Source of the DNA: Pantoea latae
GTDB lineage: Bacteria; Pseudomonadota; Gammaproteobacteria; Enterobacterales; Enterobacteriaceae
Length of the DNA: 64,000 nucleotides
Assembly (NCBI RefSeq): GCF_002077695.1
Contig: NZ_MWUE01000009.1
Location: forward strand, 1-64,000
Direction: 5' to 3'
Positions 18,526-32,071 of this stretch are shown piece by piece. How positions within the stretch are numbered: the stretch's first letter is position 1; each line of letters begins with the position of its first letter. The notes beneath the pieces are model-generated. The model saw nothing but the letters and a program-made list of their open reading frames with translations. It ran no database searches and had not been told where the DNA came from. The translations under genes and the position numbers were made by a program.

Positions 18526-18959
18526 TTGCGTTGATTCAACGAGTACTCAGCGCCAGCGTGAGCGTGGATCGCGAGGTGGTGGGTGAAATTGGCCCAGGCC
18601 TGCTGGTATTGCTGGGCGTAGAAAAAGGGGATGACGAGAAGCGCGCCGAGCGGCTGGCGGAGAAGGTGCTGGGCTACCGCATCTTCAGCGACGAGCAGGG
18701 CAAGATGAACCTTAGCGTGCAGCAGGCGGGCGGCAGCGTGCTGGTGGTGTCGCAGTTTACGCTGGCGGCGGACACGCAAAAGGGGATGCGTCCCTCTTTC
18801 TCCGGCGGCGCGGCGCCCGATGAGGCAAATCGTCTCTACGGCTACTTCAGCGACTGCTGCCGTGACCGGGGCGTGACCACCGCCAATGGACGCTTTGCCG
18901 CTGACATGCAGGTTGCGCTGGTCAATGATGGCCCTGTCACCTTCTGGTTGCAGGTTTGA
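18522..18959 (+). CDS. dtd: D-aminoacyl-tRNA deacylase
   Basis: Dtd removes D-amino acids and glycine mis-attached to tRNA in the cytoplasm. The 145 residues match E. coli. [17 protein letters not shown] and the cross-subunit Gly-cisPro motif near the C-terminus (DGPVTFWLQ) are present. It is the third gene of yihX-yihY-dtd. Confidence 0.97.
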   Translation: MIALIQRVLSASVSVDREVVGEIGPGLLVLLGVEKGDDEKRAERLAEKVLGYRIFSDEQGKMNLSVQQAGGSVLVVSQFTLAADTQKGMRPSFSGGAAPDEANRLYGYFSDCCRDRGVTTANGRFAADMQVALVNDGPVTFWLQV

Positions 18960-19018
18960 GGCTGACCGCCGAGCGGCACGGGATCGGCCACGCAGGCTCT
19001 GAACGAGAGAACCACTTT

Positions 19019-19966
19019 ATGTATCATCTTCGGGTACCGCAAACCGCGGAAGAGCTGGATATGTACTACCAGTTCCGCTGGGAAATGTTACGCAAGCCGC
19101 TGCGCCAGCCGCAGGGATCGGAGCGAGACGGCTGGGACGCGCTGGCGCATCACCAGATGGTAGTGGACGAGCAGGGGCAACCGGTGGCCGCCGGACGGCT
19201 CTATATCAACGCCGACAACGAAGCCTCAATCCGCTTTCTCGCCGTGCACCCGTCGGTGCAGGGCAAAGGACTGGGCACGCTGGTGGCGATGACGCTGGAG
19301 TCGGTGGCGCGTCAGGAGGGCGTTAAGCGCGTCACCTGCGCCGCGCGCGAAGACGCGGTCGAGTTCTTCGCCAAGCTGGGCTACCTCAATCAGGGCGAGA
19401 TCACCGCGCCGCAGACCACGCCGGTGCGTCATTTCCTGATGATCAAACCGGTGGTGACGCTGGATGATATTCTGCACCGCGCCGACTGGTGCGGGCAGCT
19501 GCAGCAGGCCTGGTATGACAACATTCCGCTCAGCGAGAAGATGGGCGTGCGCATCCTGCAGTTTACCGGCCAGAAATTTATCACCACCATGCCGGAAACC
19601 GGCAACCAGAATCCACATCATACGCTGTTCGCCGGCAGCCTCTTCTCGCTGGCGACCTTAACCGGCTGGGGGCTGATCTGGCTGCTGCTGCGCGAGCGCC
19701 ATCTTGGCGGCACCATTATTCTGGCGGACGCCCATATTCGCTACAGCAAGCCGATCACCGGCCGCCCTGGGGCGATTGCCGATATCGGCTCGATGAGCGG
19801 CGATCTCGACCGCCTGGCGCGCGGCCGTAAGGCGCGCGTGCACCTTGAGGTCGAACTCTACGGCAACGAGGAGCTGGGCGCGGTGTTTGAAGGGGTCTAT
19901 ATCGTGCTGCCCGCCGATCCCGACGAGCCGCTGGAAGAGGGCGGCTCCGGCGCGCGCATTAACTGA
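19019..19966 (+). CDS. fabY: Acetyltransferase-thioesterase fusion FabY/YiiD
   Basis: The N-terminal ~145 residues form a GNAT domain (acetyl-CoA loop VQGKGLGTL). The C-terminal part is a hot-dog thioesterase-like domain ([28 protein letters not shown]). E. coli YiiD, renamed FabY, can start fatty acid synthesis when FabH is missing. I start at ATG 19019 ([13 protein letters not shown], 315 aa). E. coli is annotated 16 residues longer, and an in-frame GTG/ATG extension into dtd (18956) also exists here, so the start is uncertain. It follows dtd closely and may be co-transcribed. Confidence 0.88.
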   Translation: MYHLRVPQTAEELDMYYQFRWEMLRKPLRQPQGSERDGWDALAHHQMVVDEQGQPVAAGRLYINADNEASIRFLAVHPSVQGKGLGTLVAMTLESVARQEGVKRVTCAAREDAVEFFAKLGYLNQGEITAPQTTPVRHFLMIKPVVTLDDILHRADWCGQLQQAWYDNIPLSEKMGVRILQFTGQKFITTMPETGNQNPHHTLFAGSLFSLATLTGWGLIWLLLRERHLGGTIILADAHIRYSKPITGRPGAIADIGSMSGDLDRLARGRKARVHLEVELYGNEELGAVFEGVYIVLPADPDEPLEEGGSGARIN

Positions 19967-19968
19967 AT

Positions 19969-19996
19969 AACAAGGGCCGACGTATCGGCCCTTGTT
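19969..19996. terminator. Bidirectional hairpin between fabY and yicH
   Basis: AACAAGGGCCGA (19969-19980) and TCGGCCCTTGTT (19985-19996) form a perfect 12-bp stem with a CGTA loop between two convergent genes. The T content after the stem is modest in both directions. Confidence 0.75.
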
Positions 19997-20002
19997 GTTG
20001 CG

Positions 20003-21682
20003 TTATCTGACTTCGCCCGCCTGCATCCGCTGCTCGATCTGCTGCGCATCGGTGCGCAGCGAGAGCGAGCCGTTCGCCGAGGATTTCAGCGGCGCGTTCG
20101 CCTTCAGCGAGGCGTCCAGCTGAAGCTGGAAGTTGCTGGCGCCGCTCGCCGGCAGCGCGGGCCAGCCCCAGCTCTGCAATACGCTGGCGGGCACCGCCTG
20201 GCCTTTCAGGTTCAGCGTCAGCGGACGATCCGGCTGCTGGCCGACGCTGGCGGAACCTTCCAGCATGCCGCCGCCGCTAAAGGCGCTCAGCTCCGTTACC
20301 TGAATCTGCCGCTCGTCAGCGTTGAGCGACAGCGAAGGATGGCGCAGATCGACGCGGTTAAACGTCGCTTCCGCGGCGTTAAGGCTGAGTTTACCTGACC
20401 AGATCCCCCACTGATGCTGACGCGCCAGCAGCAGATTTTCTCCGCTGCCGTCCAGCGAGGTCATCTGGAAGGGAAAGGCGGGATTGATATCGATAATCAG
20501 GTTGCGGTTAGAGGTGAAGCGGTTGACCGCCACGCTGTCGAGCCACGTCGGCAGCGGTGCCAGCCAGCTGTCGCGCCAGCTCTCCGGCAGGGTGTACTCC
20601 AGCCCGGCGATCGCCAGATTGTTCAGCGTCAACCGTTGGTCGCTGCGGCTCCAGGCGCCGTCGGCGCGGATCACGCCGTTGGCCCAGCGCGAGCTGAACT
20701 GCGTCAGGGCGATGCCCTGCGGCGACAGATCGAGATTGACGATCGGATCGTTCAGCTCGAAGCGGCCGTTAATAAAGTTGCTGGCGTTAAGCGACAGCGA
20801 GCCGTCGTCGCTGCGCCAGCTGTCGCCCTGCCAGGTAAGATTTTTCAACGTCAGGTCGAGGTCGGTGACCGCCCAGTCAGGGCCCTGCAGCCGCGCGTCG
20901 GTCATATCGAGCCGGTTAATGGTCACCGAGGGCAGATCCTGAATCGGGCGCAAAAAGTCTGCCAGGCTGTGGACGGTTTGCAGGCGAATATCGTTGAGGC
21001 GAAGCTGGCGGATCAGCCAGTTGCCCTGCGCGTCGCGCTCGGCGCTGCCGGTCATCGAACCGCGCGCCAGATCCGCGCCGACATTGCTGAACACCATGCG
21101 GCCCTTCGCTACGCTGCCCTGAATCAGCACGTGGGCGCCAGAGACCTGGTTCAGCGTCATTTCACCGGCGCTCATCTGGAACTGCGCATCGCTGCCCAGC
21201 ATGTTTTTCGCCGTGGGTTTCCACGGCATGATGCCGCCATTCACCTGACGCGCCGACAGCGGCAGCGCCGCGTTCGGGCTGTCGATGCGCATGTTGTTCA
21301 GCTGCAGGCGACCAGCCTGGAAGGGCAGCGCGTCGTCAGGCGTCAGGTTGGCCAGATTAACCGTGCCGTCGCGCAGTTCGATGCTGCCAAAATTGAGCGG
21401 ATCGCTGAACTGCAGCAGCGCGAGGCCGAGATCGACGCGTTTCGCCACCAGCGCGGCGGGCTGGCCGTCATGACCAAAGCTGAAATCGTCGAGAATGATG
21501 TGCGAAGGAGAGGAGAAGTTGTGCTCGATTTTGCTCAGCGAGAGATGCCAGGCGGTTTTATCGCTGACATAGCGGCTGAACCCGCCCGCGCCCCACTGCG
21601 TCTGCAGCAGAACGTAGATCACCACCAGGCTCAGCACCAGCAGCAGCAGTACCGTAAGAAAAAATTTTCCAAGAAATTTCAT
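20003..21682 (-). CDS. yicH: AsmA family protein YicH
   Basis: YicH is one of the AsmA-like proteins thought to span the periplasm and help move phospholipids or control outer-membrane assembly; its precise role is unproven. The 559 residues have an N-terminal membrane anchor (MKFLGKFFLTVLLLLVLSLV, 1-25) followed by a long beta-rich periplasmic domain. Stretches such as APLPF, LQGPDWAVTDLDL and GLEYTLP agree with E. coli YicH (569 aa). I used the ATG at 21682, which matches the E. coli start; an upstream in-frame start at 21745 is not supported. It follows xanP on the same strand. Confidence 0.9.
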   Translation of the reverse strand: MKFLGKFFLTVLLLLVLSLVVIYVLLQTQWGAGGFSRYVSDKTAWHLSLSKIEHNFSSPSHIILDDFSFGHDGQPAALVAKRVDLGLALLQFSDPLNFGSIELRDGTVNLANLTPDDALPFQAGRLQLNNMRIDSPNAALPLSARQVNGGIMPWKPTAKNMLGSDAQFQMSAGEMTLNQVSGAHVLIQGSVAKGRMVFSNVGADLARGSMTGSAERDAQGNWLIRQLRLNDIRLQTVHSLADFLRPIQDLPSVTINRLDMTDARLQGPDWAVTDLDLTLKNLTWQGDSWRSDDGSLSLNASNFINGRFELNDPIVNLDLSPQGIALTQFSSRWANGVIRADGAWSRSDQRLTLNNLAIAGLEYTLPESWRDSWLAPLPTWLDSVAVNRFTSNRNLIIDINPAFPFQMTSLDGSGENLLLARQHQWGIWSGKLSLNAAEATFNRVDLRHPSLSLNADERQIQVTELSAFSGGGMLEGSASVGQQPDRPLTLNLKGQAVPASVLQSWGWPALPASGASNFQLQLDASLKANAPLKSSANGSLSLRTDAQQIEQRMQAGEVR

Positions 21683-21803
21683 CGCTTCCATCCCGCCATC
21701 TTTCCGGTCAGTGCTTGTTATGCCTGAATTACCGTTGTAGCTCAACAGCCTGGATGTAAATACAGCTAAATAGAGGAGGCGGGCCGCAGCCCGCCAGAGA
21801 AGG

Positions 21804-23186
21804 TTACTTTTCCTGCGGGAAGATCAGGTTCAGCACAATAGCGGTAATCCCGCCTGCGGCGATACCGGAAGAGAGCAGCGTCTTCAGCCAGTCCGGCGCG
21901 AACTGCAGGATCAGCGGCTGCTGCGATACGCCCAGCCCGACCGCCAGCGAGAGCGCGATAATCATAATGGCGCGGCGGTTCAGCGGCTCGCGCGACACGA
22001 TGCGCACGCCAGAGGCGGCGATGGTGCCGAACATCACAATAGTGGCGCCGCCCAGCACCGGCTCAGGAATATGCTGCACGAAGCCGCTCACCGCCGGAAA
22101 CAGGCCCAGCAGGATCAGCATCAGCGCCACCACAAAGCCCACGTAGCGGCTGGCGACGCCGGTCAACTGGATCACGCCGTTGTTCTGGCCGAAGCAGGAG
22201 TTAGGGAAGGTGTTGAACAGCGCGGAGACGCAGGAGTTCAGCCCGTTCGCCAGCACGCCGCCTTTCAGCCGCTTCATGTAGAGCGGGCCGCTGACCGGCT
22301 GCTCCGATACGTCCGACGTGGCGGTGATATCGCCGATGGTTTCCAGCGAGGTCACCATAAACACCAGCATCAGCGGGATCAGCAGATTCCAGTCAAAGCC
22401 GAGACCGTAGTAGAGCGGCGTCGGCACGGCGATAAGCGGCTGGCTGACCGGCGCAGCGGACTGCGGCAGCATATCCATCAGCCAGGCGGCGAAATAGCCA
22501 ATCGCCATAGCGATCACCAGCGAGGCGACGCGCAGGTAAGGATTGCGCTGGCGGTTGAGCACGATAATCACCGCCAGCACCACGCCCGCCAGCAGCAGGT
22601 TTTTCGGCGCGCCAAAGCTGTGATCGCTCATCGCGGCGAAGCCGCCGCCGATAGAGGTCAGCCCGACCTGAATCAGCGACAGGCCGATAATCATCACCAC
22701 CACGCCGGAGACCAGCGGCGTGATAATGCGGCGCGCCAGGTGCAGCACGCGCGACAGCACCATTTCAGTACAGGAGGCGACCATCAGCGTGCCGAACAGC
22801 GCCGCCATCATGGTCGGCACGTCGGCGCCGCCGTTTTTCAGCGCCATGCCGCCCATAATCAACGGGGTGACGAAGTTAAAGCTGGTGCCCTGAATCGACA
22901 GCAGGCCCGAACCCACCGGCCCCCAGGTTTTAATCTGCAGCACTGACGCCACGCCGGACGCGAACAGCGACATGCTGATAATGTGCTGTGTATCCTGCGC
23001 GGGCAGGCCCAGCGCCTGACAGATCAGCAGCGCGGGCGTGATCACCGCGACAAACATCGCCAGCAGATGCTGGCCGGCGGCAAACAGCGTCTGCGGCAGC
23101 GGCGGGCGGTCTTCAAGGCGGTAAATCAGTTCGCTCTGGTTTGGCGTCGCGGTAGATAGCGAGGCGTCTGGTTGATTAACGGACAT
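21804..23186 (-). CDS. xanP: Xanthine permease XanP (NCS2 family)
   Basis: XanP is a proton-xanthine symporter of the inner membrane. The 460 residues match E. coli XanP (463). A hydrophilic N-terminus (about 40 residues) is followed by about 14 membrane segments. The NCS2 signatures [30 protein letters not shown] and [20 protein letters not shown], with the motif-4 loop, are present. The ribosome site is GGAAGC. In E. coli gltS lies between xanP and recG; here only 112 bp separate them. Confidence 0.94.
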   Translation of the reverse strand: MSVNQPDASLSTATPNQSELIYRLEDRPPLPQTLFAAGQHLLAMFVAVITPALLICQALGLPAQDTQHIISMSLFASGVASVLQIKTWGPVGSGLLSIQGTSFNFVTPLIMGGMALKNGGADVPTMMAALFGTLMVASCTEMVLSRVLHLARRIITPLVSGVVVMIIGLSLIQVGLTSIGGGFAAMSDHSFGAPKNLLLAGVVLAVIIVLNRQRNPYLRVASLVIAMAIGYFAAWLMDMLPQSAAPVSQPLIAVPTPLYYGLGFDWNLLIPLMLVFMVTSLETIGDITATSDVSEQPVSGPLYMKRLKGGVLANGLNSCVSALFNTFPNSCFGQNNGVIQLTGVASRYVGFVVALMLILLGLFPAVSGFVQHIPEPVLGGATIVMFGTIAASGVRIVSREPLNRRAIMIIALSLAVGLGVSQQPLILQFAPDWLKTLLSSGIAAGGITAIVLNLIFPQEK

Positions 23187-23298
23187 AGCGTGCTTCCCGG
23201 TTTTGTGAAGAGGGGGATTTTAAACCGCTGCGGGCTGAAAGCAATCGTTTGCCAGGCTTTATCTTAACCCCCTGCTACGACAGAAGGATAAAAGGGGA

Positions 23299-25377
23299 TC
23301 AGACGTTGGTGTAGCGCGCGTTTTCCGGCAGCCAGCGCTCGATCAGCGCCTTTGCCTGTTCAGGATAATGCTGGTGGATATGGCGCGCGACGCGCTGCAC
23401 TTCCGGCACCATCGCCTGATCGCGCAGCAGATCCGCCACCTTGAATTCGGCGTTACCGGTCTGGCGCGTGCCCAGCAGCTCGCCAGGGCCGCGGATCTCC
23501 AGATCGTGCTGGGCGATAACAAAGCCGTCGTTGCTGTCGCGCAGCACCTGCAGGCGCCGCTGCGCGGTTTTGCTCAGCGGCGCTTTGTAGAGCAGCACGC
23601 AGTGCGAGGCCACCGCGCCGCGCCCGACGCGTCCGCGCAGCTGGTGCAGCTGCGCCAGGCCCAGTCGTTCCGGATTCTCGATAATCATCAGGCTGGCGTT
23701 GGGCACGTCGACACCGACTTCAATCACCGTGGTCGCCACCAGCAGCTGCATCTCGTTGGCCTTAAACGCCGCCATCACCGCCTGTTTCTCCGCCGGCTTC
23801 ATGCGGCCGTGCACCAGACCGATATTCAGGTCGGGCAGCGCAATTTTCAGGGCTTCCCAGCTCGCTTCGGCCGCCTGCGCTTCCAGCAACTCGGACTCTT
23901 CGATCAGGGTGCAGACCCAGTAGGCCTGGCGGCCCTCCTGGCAGGCGTGACGCACGCGCGCAATGATATCGTCGCGGCGGCTGTCCGGGATCGCCACGGT
24001 GGTGACCGGCGTACGGCCCGGCGGCAGCTCGTCGATGGTCGAGGTGTCGAGATCGGCGTAGGCGGTCATCGCCAGGGTGCGCGGGATCGGCGTGGCGGTC
24101 ATGATCAGCTGATGCGGATGGAAGCCCTGCTCTTCGCCTTTCTCCCACAGCGCCAGCCGCTGATGCACGCCGAAGCGGTGCTGTTCATCGATAATCACCA
24201 GCGCCAGGCCGTTGAACTGCACCTGCTCCTGGAACAGCGCGTGCGTGCCGACCACCATTGCCACCTGGCCGCTGGCGATCGCCTCCTGCTGCGCCTGGCG
24301 CGCTTTGCCTTTCTGCTTGCCCGCCAGCCAGCCGACTTCGATGCCAAGCGGCGCGAACCAGCTGCGGAAGTTGCTGGCGTGCTGCTCCGCCAGCAGCTCG
24401 GTGGGCGCCATCAGCGCCACCTGCTTGCCGTGGGCAATCACGTCCAGCGCCGCCAGCGCCGCGACCAGGGTTTTACCGGATCCGACGTCGCCCTGCACCA
24501 GACGCATCATCGGGAAATCATTGGCCAGATCGCGCTCAATCTCCTGCACCACGCGTTTTTGCGCGTTAGTGGGAGAGAAGGGGAGCGCCGCCAGCAGCTT
24601 GTCGCTCAGGGTATGGCGCGCGGGCATCGGCAGCGCGTAATAGCGCTGCGCCCCGGCGCGTACCGCCAGCATGCTGAGGTTGTGCGCCAGCAGCTCTTCG
24701 AGGATCAGACGCCGCTGCGCCGGATGACGGCCGTGCTCCAGCTCGCTCAGGCGCAGATCGGGCGGCGGGCGATGCAGCGTGCGCAGCGCCTCCGGCAGGC
24801 TAATCAATCCCTGCGCCAGCTCCTGCGGCAGCAGCTCAGCGATCGGCACGCTCTCCAGCAGCGTCAGCGCCTGATCGGTCAGGCTGCGCAGCGTGGCCTG
24901 GCGAATGCCTTCGGTGGTGGGATAGACCGGCGTCAGGGTCTCTTCCAGCGTCACCGGGCTCTGTTCGCCCTGCACGCGATATTCGGGGTGAATAATTTCC
25001 GCGCCGCGCTGGCCGCGTTTGATCTCGCCGTAGGCGGTCACGCGACGGCCCGGCGCCAGGCTGTTCTTCATGCCGGCGTTGAAGTTGAAGAAGCGCATGG
25101 TCAGGATGCCGCTGCCGTCGCTGATCTGACACACCAGCATGCGGCGTCGGCCAAAAGAGACATCGGACTGCAACACTTCGCCCTCTACCGTGGCCCAGAT
25201 GCCGGGCAGCAGATCGTTGATGGCGTAGAGTTGAGTGCGGTCTTCGTAGCGTAGCGGGAGATGAAGCAGCAGATCCTGAATGGTGTGCAGGCCGAGCTTA
25301 GCCAGTTTCGCCGCCTGGCTGGCGCCGACGCCGGTCAGGGTACTGAGCGGAATGGCATCCAGCAGGCGGCCTTTCAT
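23299..25377 (-). CDS. recG: ATP-dependent DNA helicase RecG
   Basis: RecG reverses stalled replication forks and migrates Holliday junctions. The ~692 residues match E. coli (693). A wedge OB-fold domain at about 50-160 (GILTMRFFNF) is followed by helicase motifs LVQGDVGSGKT (Walker A, about 280), IIDEQHRFG (DEQH box), MTATPIPRT and a C-terminal helicase domain with QLRGRVGRG. The ATG at 25377 (MKGRLLDAIPLSTLTGVG) agrees with E. coli and overlaps the trmH stop by 4 bp; a longer upstream frame to 25410 lies inside trmH. Confidence 0.97.
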   Translation of the reverse strand: MKGRLLDAIPLSTLTGVGASQAAKLAKLGLHTIQDLLLHLPLRYEDRTQLYAINDLLPGIWATVEGEVLQSDVSFGRRRMLVCQISDGSGILTMRFFNFNAGMKNSLAPGRRVTAYGEIKRGQRGAEIIHPEYRVQGEQSPVTLEETLTPVYPTTEGIRQATLRSLTDQALTLLESVPIAELLPQELAQGLISLPEALRTLHRPPPDLRLSELEHGRHPAQRRLILEELLAHNLSMLAVRAGAQRYYALPMPARHTLSDKLLAALPFSPTNAQKRVVQEIERDLANDFPMMRLVQGDVGSGKTLVAALAALDVIAHGKQVALMAPTELLAEQHASNFRSWFAPLGIEVGWLAGKQKGKARQAQQEAIASGQVAMVVGTHALFQEQVQFNGLALVIIDEQHRFGVHQRLALWEKGEEQGFHPHQLIMTATPIPRTLAMTAYADLDTSTIDELPPGRTPVTTVAIPDSRRDDIIARVRHACQEGRQAYWVCTLIEESELLEAQAAEASWEALKIALPDLNIGLVHGRMKPAEKQAVMAAFKANEMQLLVATTVIEVGVDVPNASLMIIENPERLGLAQLHQLRGRVGRGAVASHCVLLYKAPLSKTAQRRLQVLRDSNDGFVIAQHDLEIRGPGELLGTRQTGNAEFKVADLLRDQAMVPEVQRVARHIHQHYPEQAKALIERWLPENARYTNV

Positions 25378-26072
25378 TTCTTTTTCCCCGTCGCCTGCAT
25401 CAACGCCCACCAGTCAGCGTCGGCGTCGACTTCACCCTGCGCGTTAATGCGCGGATAGGGCAGGCCTTTCTGTTTCGCCACGCGCGCCAGCACCGGATAG
25501 CCGCCTTCGAACAGCAGTCGCTGCTGCTCCTCTTCATCCAGCAGGCTGTGCTGACGCTGATAGAGCCCAGCGTTCTGCCGCTGGCGCTGCGCTTCATACA
25601 GGATGAGCGCGGAGGCCACGGAGACGTTAAGCGACTGCACCATGCCGACCATGGGAATAATGATCTCTTGATCGGCCAGCGCCAGCGCTTCGGCGGTAAT
25701 GCCGGTTTTTTCCTGGCCCATCAGAATGCAGGTCGGGCGGGTGTAATCGATGTCGCGAAAGTCGACCGCTTTGGCCGACAGATTGGTCGCCAGCACCTGC
25801 ATGCCGCGATGTTTCAGATGCGTCACCGCCTCGGCGATATGGCGGTGGGTTTTGACTTTCACCCAGCTGTTGCTGCCGGCGGAAGCGGAAACCATAGTGC
25901 GCATGCGTTCGCTCGGCCAGACGGCGTGCACTTCGTGAATGCCTACCGCGTCCGCGGTGCGGATCACCGCCGAGACGTTGTGCGGCTTGTGCACCTGTTC
26001 CATACAGACGGTGAGGTCGTGCTGGCGGAGCGCCAGCATCTCCTGAATACGAGCAAAACGTTGGGCGTTCAT
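25374..26072 (-). CDS. trmH: tRNA (guanosine-18-2'-O)-methyltransferase TrmH (SpoU)
   Basis: TrmH methylates the 2'-OH of G18 in many tRNAs using SAM. The 232 residues compare with 229 in E. coli. The SPOUT trefoil-knot motifs are visible: N-terminal VHKPHNVSAVIRTADAVG, CILMGQEKTGI and the C-terminal VQSLNVSVASALILYEAQRQR. It lies 3 bp after spoT and overlaps recG by 4 bp, inside the gmk-rpoZ-spoT-trmH-recG operon. Confidence 0.96.
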   Translation of the reverse strand: MNAQRFARIQEMLALRQHDLTVCMEQVHKPHNVSAVIRTADAVGIHEVHAVWPSERMRTMVSASAGSNSWVKVKTHRHIAEAVTHLKHRGMQVLATNLSAKAVDFRDIDYTRPTCILMGQEKTGITAEALALADQEIIIPMVGMVQSLNVSVASALILYEAQRQRQNAGLYQRQHSLLDEEEQQRLLFEGGYPVLARVAKQKGLPYPRINAQGEVDADADWWALMQATGKKK

Positions 26073-26075
26073 GCG

Positions 26076-28184
26076 CTAATTACGGTTTCGATGGACTTTG
26101 ATCACGTCCGGCATTACGCGGATTTTACGCATAATGTTCGCCAGATGGACGCGATCGCGCGCGGTCAGGCGGATAAAGGCGCTGTAAACGCGGCCGTCAC
26201 GCTCTTCGGTGTTGAGGCTCTGGATATTGGAGCCTGCGGTATTGATCGCCGCCGTCAGGTTCGCCAGCGCGCCCTGATGGTTAAACATATCGACCTTGAT
26301 CTCCGCCACGAACTCCTGGTCGGTCACCTTATCCCACTCCACCGGCATGAACTTCTCCGGCTCTTTCTGGTAGCCGCGAATATTGCGGCAGGATTCGTGG
26401 TGCACCACCAGCCCCTTGCCGGGACTGACGTGGGCGACAATGGGATCGCCAGGGATAGGGCGACAGCACTTGGCGAAGGTGATCAGCACGCCGTCCGCGC
26501 CTTTAATCGGCAGCTTGCCGCGCTTGCTGCTGCTCGGCGGCGTCCCGTTGGTCGACTGCAGCAGGTTCTTCGCCACCACCACGCTCATGGCGTTGCCGAG
26601 GCCGATTTCCGCCAGCAGATCGTCCAGCGACGTCAGCTTCATGCGGTCCAGCTCCTGCTTGATATTCTCTTTCGGGATCTCCGCCAGCTTGCGGCTGCCG
26701 CCGAGCGCGTGGCTCAGCAGACGGCGACCAAGATTGACGGAGTCTTCGCGCTTGAGGTTTTTCAGCAGCTGACGGATTTTGGCGCGCGCTTTAGAGCTGA
26801 CGACAAAGTTGAGCCAGGCGGCGTTGGGTCGTGCGCCCGGCGCGGTGATAATTTCCACCGTCTGGCCGCTGGTGAGCGGCTGCGACAGCGGATAGGGCTG
26901 GCGATCGACGCGCGCGCCGACGCAGGCGTGGCCGATATCAGTATGCACCGCATAGGCGAAATCGACCGGCGTCGCGCCGGCCGGCAGTTCGACGATGCGC
27001 CCTTCCGGCGTAAAGACGTAGATCTCGTCAGGGAAGAGATCGGATTTGACGCTTTCGATAAATTCAAACGAGCTGCCCGCGCTCTGCTGCAGCTCCAGCA
27101 GGCTTTGCAGCCAGCGCTGGGCGCGGATCTGCGCGGTGGTGCCGCTTTCGCCCGCCTGTTTGTAAGCCCAGTGCGCGGCGACCCCCATTTCCGCCATCTG
27201 ATCCATATCTTCGGTACGGATCTGCACCTCGACCGGCACGCCGTGCGGTCCGATCATCGAGGTATGCAGCGACTGATAGCCGTTGGCCTTGGGGATAGCG
27301 ATATAATCTTTCATGCGGCCTGGACGCGGTTTGTACAGGCTGTGCATCTGACCGAGCACGCGATAGCAGGTGTCCACATCCTTCACGATCACGCGGAACG
27401 CGTAGATATCCATGATGGAGTGAAAGCGCTGCTCTTTCAGCGTCATTTTGCGGTAGATCGAGTAGAGATGTTTTTCACGGCCGCTGACGCGACAGGGAAT
27501 GCCCGCTTCCTGCAGACGTCCGTCGATTTCCGACAGGATCTTCTGAATCATCTCTTTGCGGTTGCCGCGCGCCGCTTTCACCACCTCTTTAATCACGCGG
27601 TAGCGATTCGGGTAGAGCGCCTCGAAACCCAGCTCTTCCAGCTCGGTTTTCAGATGATGGATACCCAGGCGATGCGCCAGCGGACTGTAGATCTCCAGGG
27701 TTTCCAGCGCGATGCGGCGACGCTTGTCCGGACGCAGCGCGCCCAAGGTGCGCATATTGTGCGTACGGTCGGCCAGCTTGATGAGAATGACGCGGATATC
27801 CTGCACCATCGCCATGATCATCTTGCGGAAGTTCTCTGCCTGCGCCTCTTTCTTGTCGCGGAAGGTAAGCTTATCCAGCTTGGATACGCCCTCTACCAGC
27901 TCCGCCACGCTTTTGCCGAACAGCTGCTCCATATCCTGATAGGTCGCCGGCGTGTCTTCGATCACGTCATGCAACAGCGCGGCCATGAGGGTTTCATGGT
28001 CGAGCTTCATCTCTGCCAGGATACAGGCGACGGCGACTGGATGGGTAATGTAGGGCTCGCCGCTGGAGCGTGTCTGTCCCTCGTGAGCATCACGTGCGAC
28101 AAGGTACGCTTGCTGGAGGCGCTTGATTTGCTCCTCCGGCAGGTATTTTTCAATCAGCTGATTGAGGCTTTCAAACAGATACAA
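26076..28184 (-). CDS. spoT: Bifunctional (p)ppGpp synthetase/hydrolase SpoT
   Basis: SpoT makes and, mainly, degrades the alarmone (p)ppGpp in response to carbon, lipid and iron stress. The 702 residues equal E. coli. The HD hydrolase domain has ALLHDVIEDT at about 70-79, the synthetase domain has RVIKEVVKAARG and PRPGRMKDYIAIPKANGYQSLHT, and TGS (EIYVFTPEGRIVELP) and ACT (C-terminal, HQGALANLTAAINTAG) domains follow. It lies 20 bp after rpoZ. Confidence 0.97.
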   Translation of the reverse strand: MYLFESLNQLIEKYLPEEQIKRLQQAYLVARDAHEGQTRSSGEPYITHPVAVACILAEMKLDHETLMAALLHDVIEDTPATYQDMEQLFGKSVAELVEGVSKLDKLTFRDKKEAQAENFRKMIMAMVQDIRVILIKLADRTHNMRTLGALRPDKRRRIALETLEIYSPLAHRLGIHHLKTELEELGFEALYPNRYRVIKEVVKAARGNRKEMIQKILSEIDGRLQEAGIPCRVSGREKHLYSIYRKMTLKEQRFHSIMDIYAFRVIVKDVDTCYRVLGQMHSLYKPRPGRMKDYIAIPKANGYQSLHTSMIGPHGVPVEVQIRTEDMDQMAEMGVAAHWAYKQAGESGTTAQIRAQRWLQSLLELQQSAGSSFEFIESVKSDLFPDEIYVFTPEGRIVELPAGATPVDFAYAVHTDIGHACVGARVDRQPYPLSQPLTSGQTVEIITAPGARPNAAWLNFVVSSKARAKIRQLLKNLKREDSVNLGRRLLSHALGGSRKLAEIPKENIKQELDRMKLTSLDDLLAEIGLGNAMSVVVAKNLLQSTNGTPPSSSKRGKLPIKGADGVLITFAKCCRPIPGDPIVAHVSPGKGLVVHHESCRNIRGYQKEPEKFMPVEWDKVTDQEFVAEIKVDMFNHQGALANLTAAINTAGSNIQSLNTEERDGRVYSAFIRLTARDRVHLANIMRKIRVMPDVIKVHRNRN

Positions 28185-28204
28185 GGTTGGCCTGCAGGTT
28201 GCTG

Positions 28205-28480
28205 TTAACGACGACCTTCAGCGATAGCGGTAACGGCTTGTAATTCAGCGGCTTCCTGCTCTTGCTGCTCCTGACGATCGCGCACGTCGAGGATCTGGTT
28301 GGTGATCAGGCCTTCTTCGATTTCGCGCAGGGCGATAACGGTGGCTTTATCGTTCTCTTCCGGAACCAGCGGATCTTTGCCGCCTACCTGCATCTGACGT
28401 GCACGACGTGCAGCGACCAACACCAGGTCAAAACGGTTACCAATTTTTTCTACTGCGTCCTGAACGGTTACGCGTGCCAT
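28205..28480 (-). CDS. rpoZ: RNA polymerase omega subunit
   Basis: Omega helps RNA polymerase assembly and forms one of the ppGpp-binding sites. The 91-residue protein ([39 protein letters not shown]) equals E. coli in length. It is second in the gmk-rpoZ-spoT-trmH-recG operon, placing omega next to the ppGpp hydrolase. Confidence 0.98.
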   Translation of the reverse strand: MARVTVQDAVEKIGNRFDLVLVAARRARQMQVGGKDPLVPEENDKATVIALREIEEGLITNQILDVRDRQEQQEQEAAELQAVTAIAEGRR

Positions 28481-28534
28481 AGGTGTGCTACTCCACAGAT
28501 GAAGAAATGACTGGGCATAATACTGAAACTGACT

Positions 28535-31702
<3,168 letters not shown>

Positions 31703-32071
31703 AGCAGGCTCCAGTGGGTGGGCGGCAAGGCTACGAGGTTGATAAAATATCCGCTACTGAGAAATTCTCAGGCGATCGCTTCGCATCAGTTTATCTTATG
31801 CCGACGCGCGGAAAAACGGGGATGGTGTGAGAAACGCCTGTGTGCTGCGGCGTCTTTGAGATAAGAAAAACGAATCGATGAATGAACAGAGGTGCAAAAG
31901 GGGCTAAGAACAGAGGCGACATCGCGTCGCATCAGGAAAAGAGACGATCGGAAAGCGCTACTCGCTGCGAAAATAAAAACCGTAAAAGCGGAAAAGAAAA
32001 AAGCGTGCCGTCGCCAGCACGCGAATGCATCTTTTCAGATGCCCAGAGCCCACCATACAGACTTGTTTTTA
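31703..32071. other. yicG-flippase intergenic region, mostly empty
   Basis: These 369 bp contain the yicG promoter area and, at the right end, the minus-strand terminator of the truncated flippase. A small hairpin GCATC/GATGC (about 32027-32041) lies next to it. A 77-codon frame on the plus strand (31882-32115) is Lys/Arg/Ser-rich, has no family resemblance and runs into the flippase remnant, so I do not call it. Confidence 0.6.
31997..32022 (-). terminator. Terminator after the truncated flippase
   Basis: On the minus strand GCGTGC and GCACGC (32017-32022 and 32003-32008) form a stem with an 8-base loop, followed by six T (31997-32002) and a further T-rich stretch. It sits about 50 bp beyond the flippase stop and shows the operon's transcription end is intact although the gene is not. 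Confidence 0.82.

Noticed and set aside
23368..25254. 628-codon open frame antisense to recG
   Set aside because: Shadow of recG; no ribosome site and no domain.
25548..28208. 886-codon open frame on the plus strand
   Set aside because: It lies wholly antisense to trmH and spoT. Long antisense frames are common in GC-rich genes with strong third-position bias, and the translation is Arg/His/Gln-rich with no domain.
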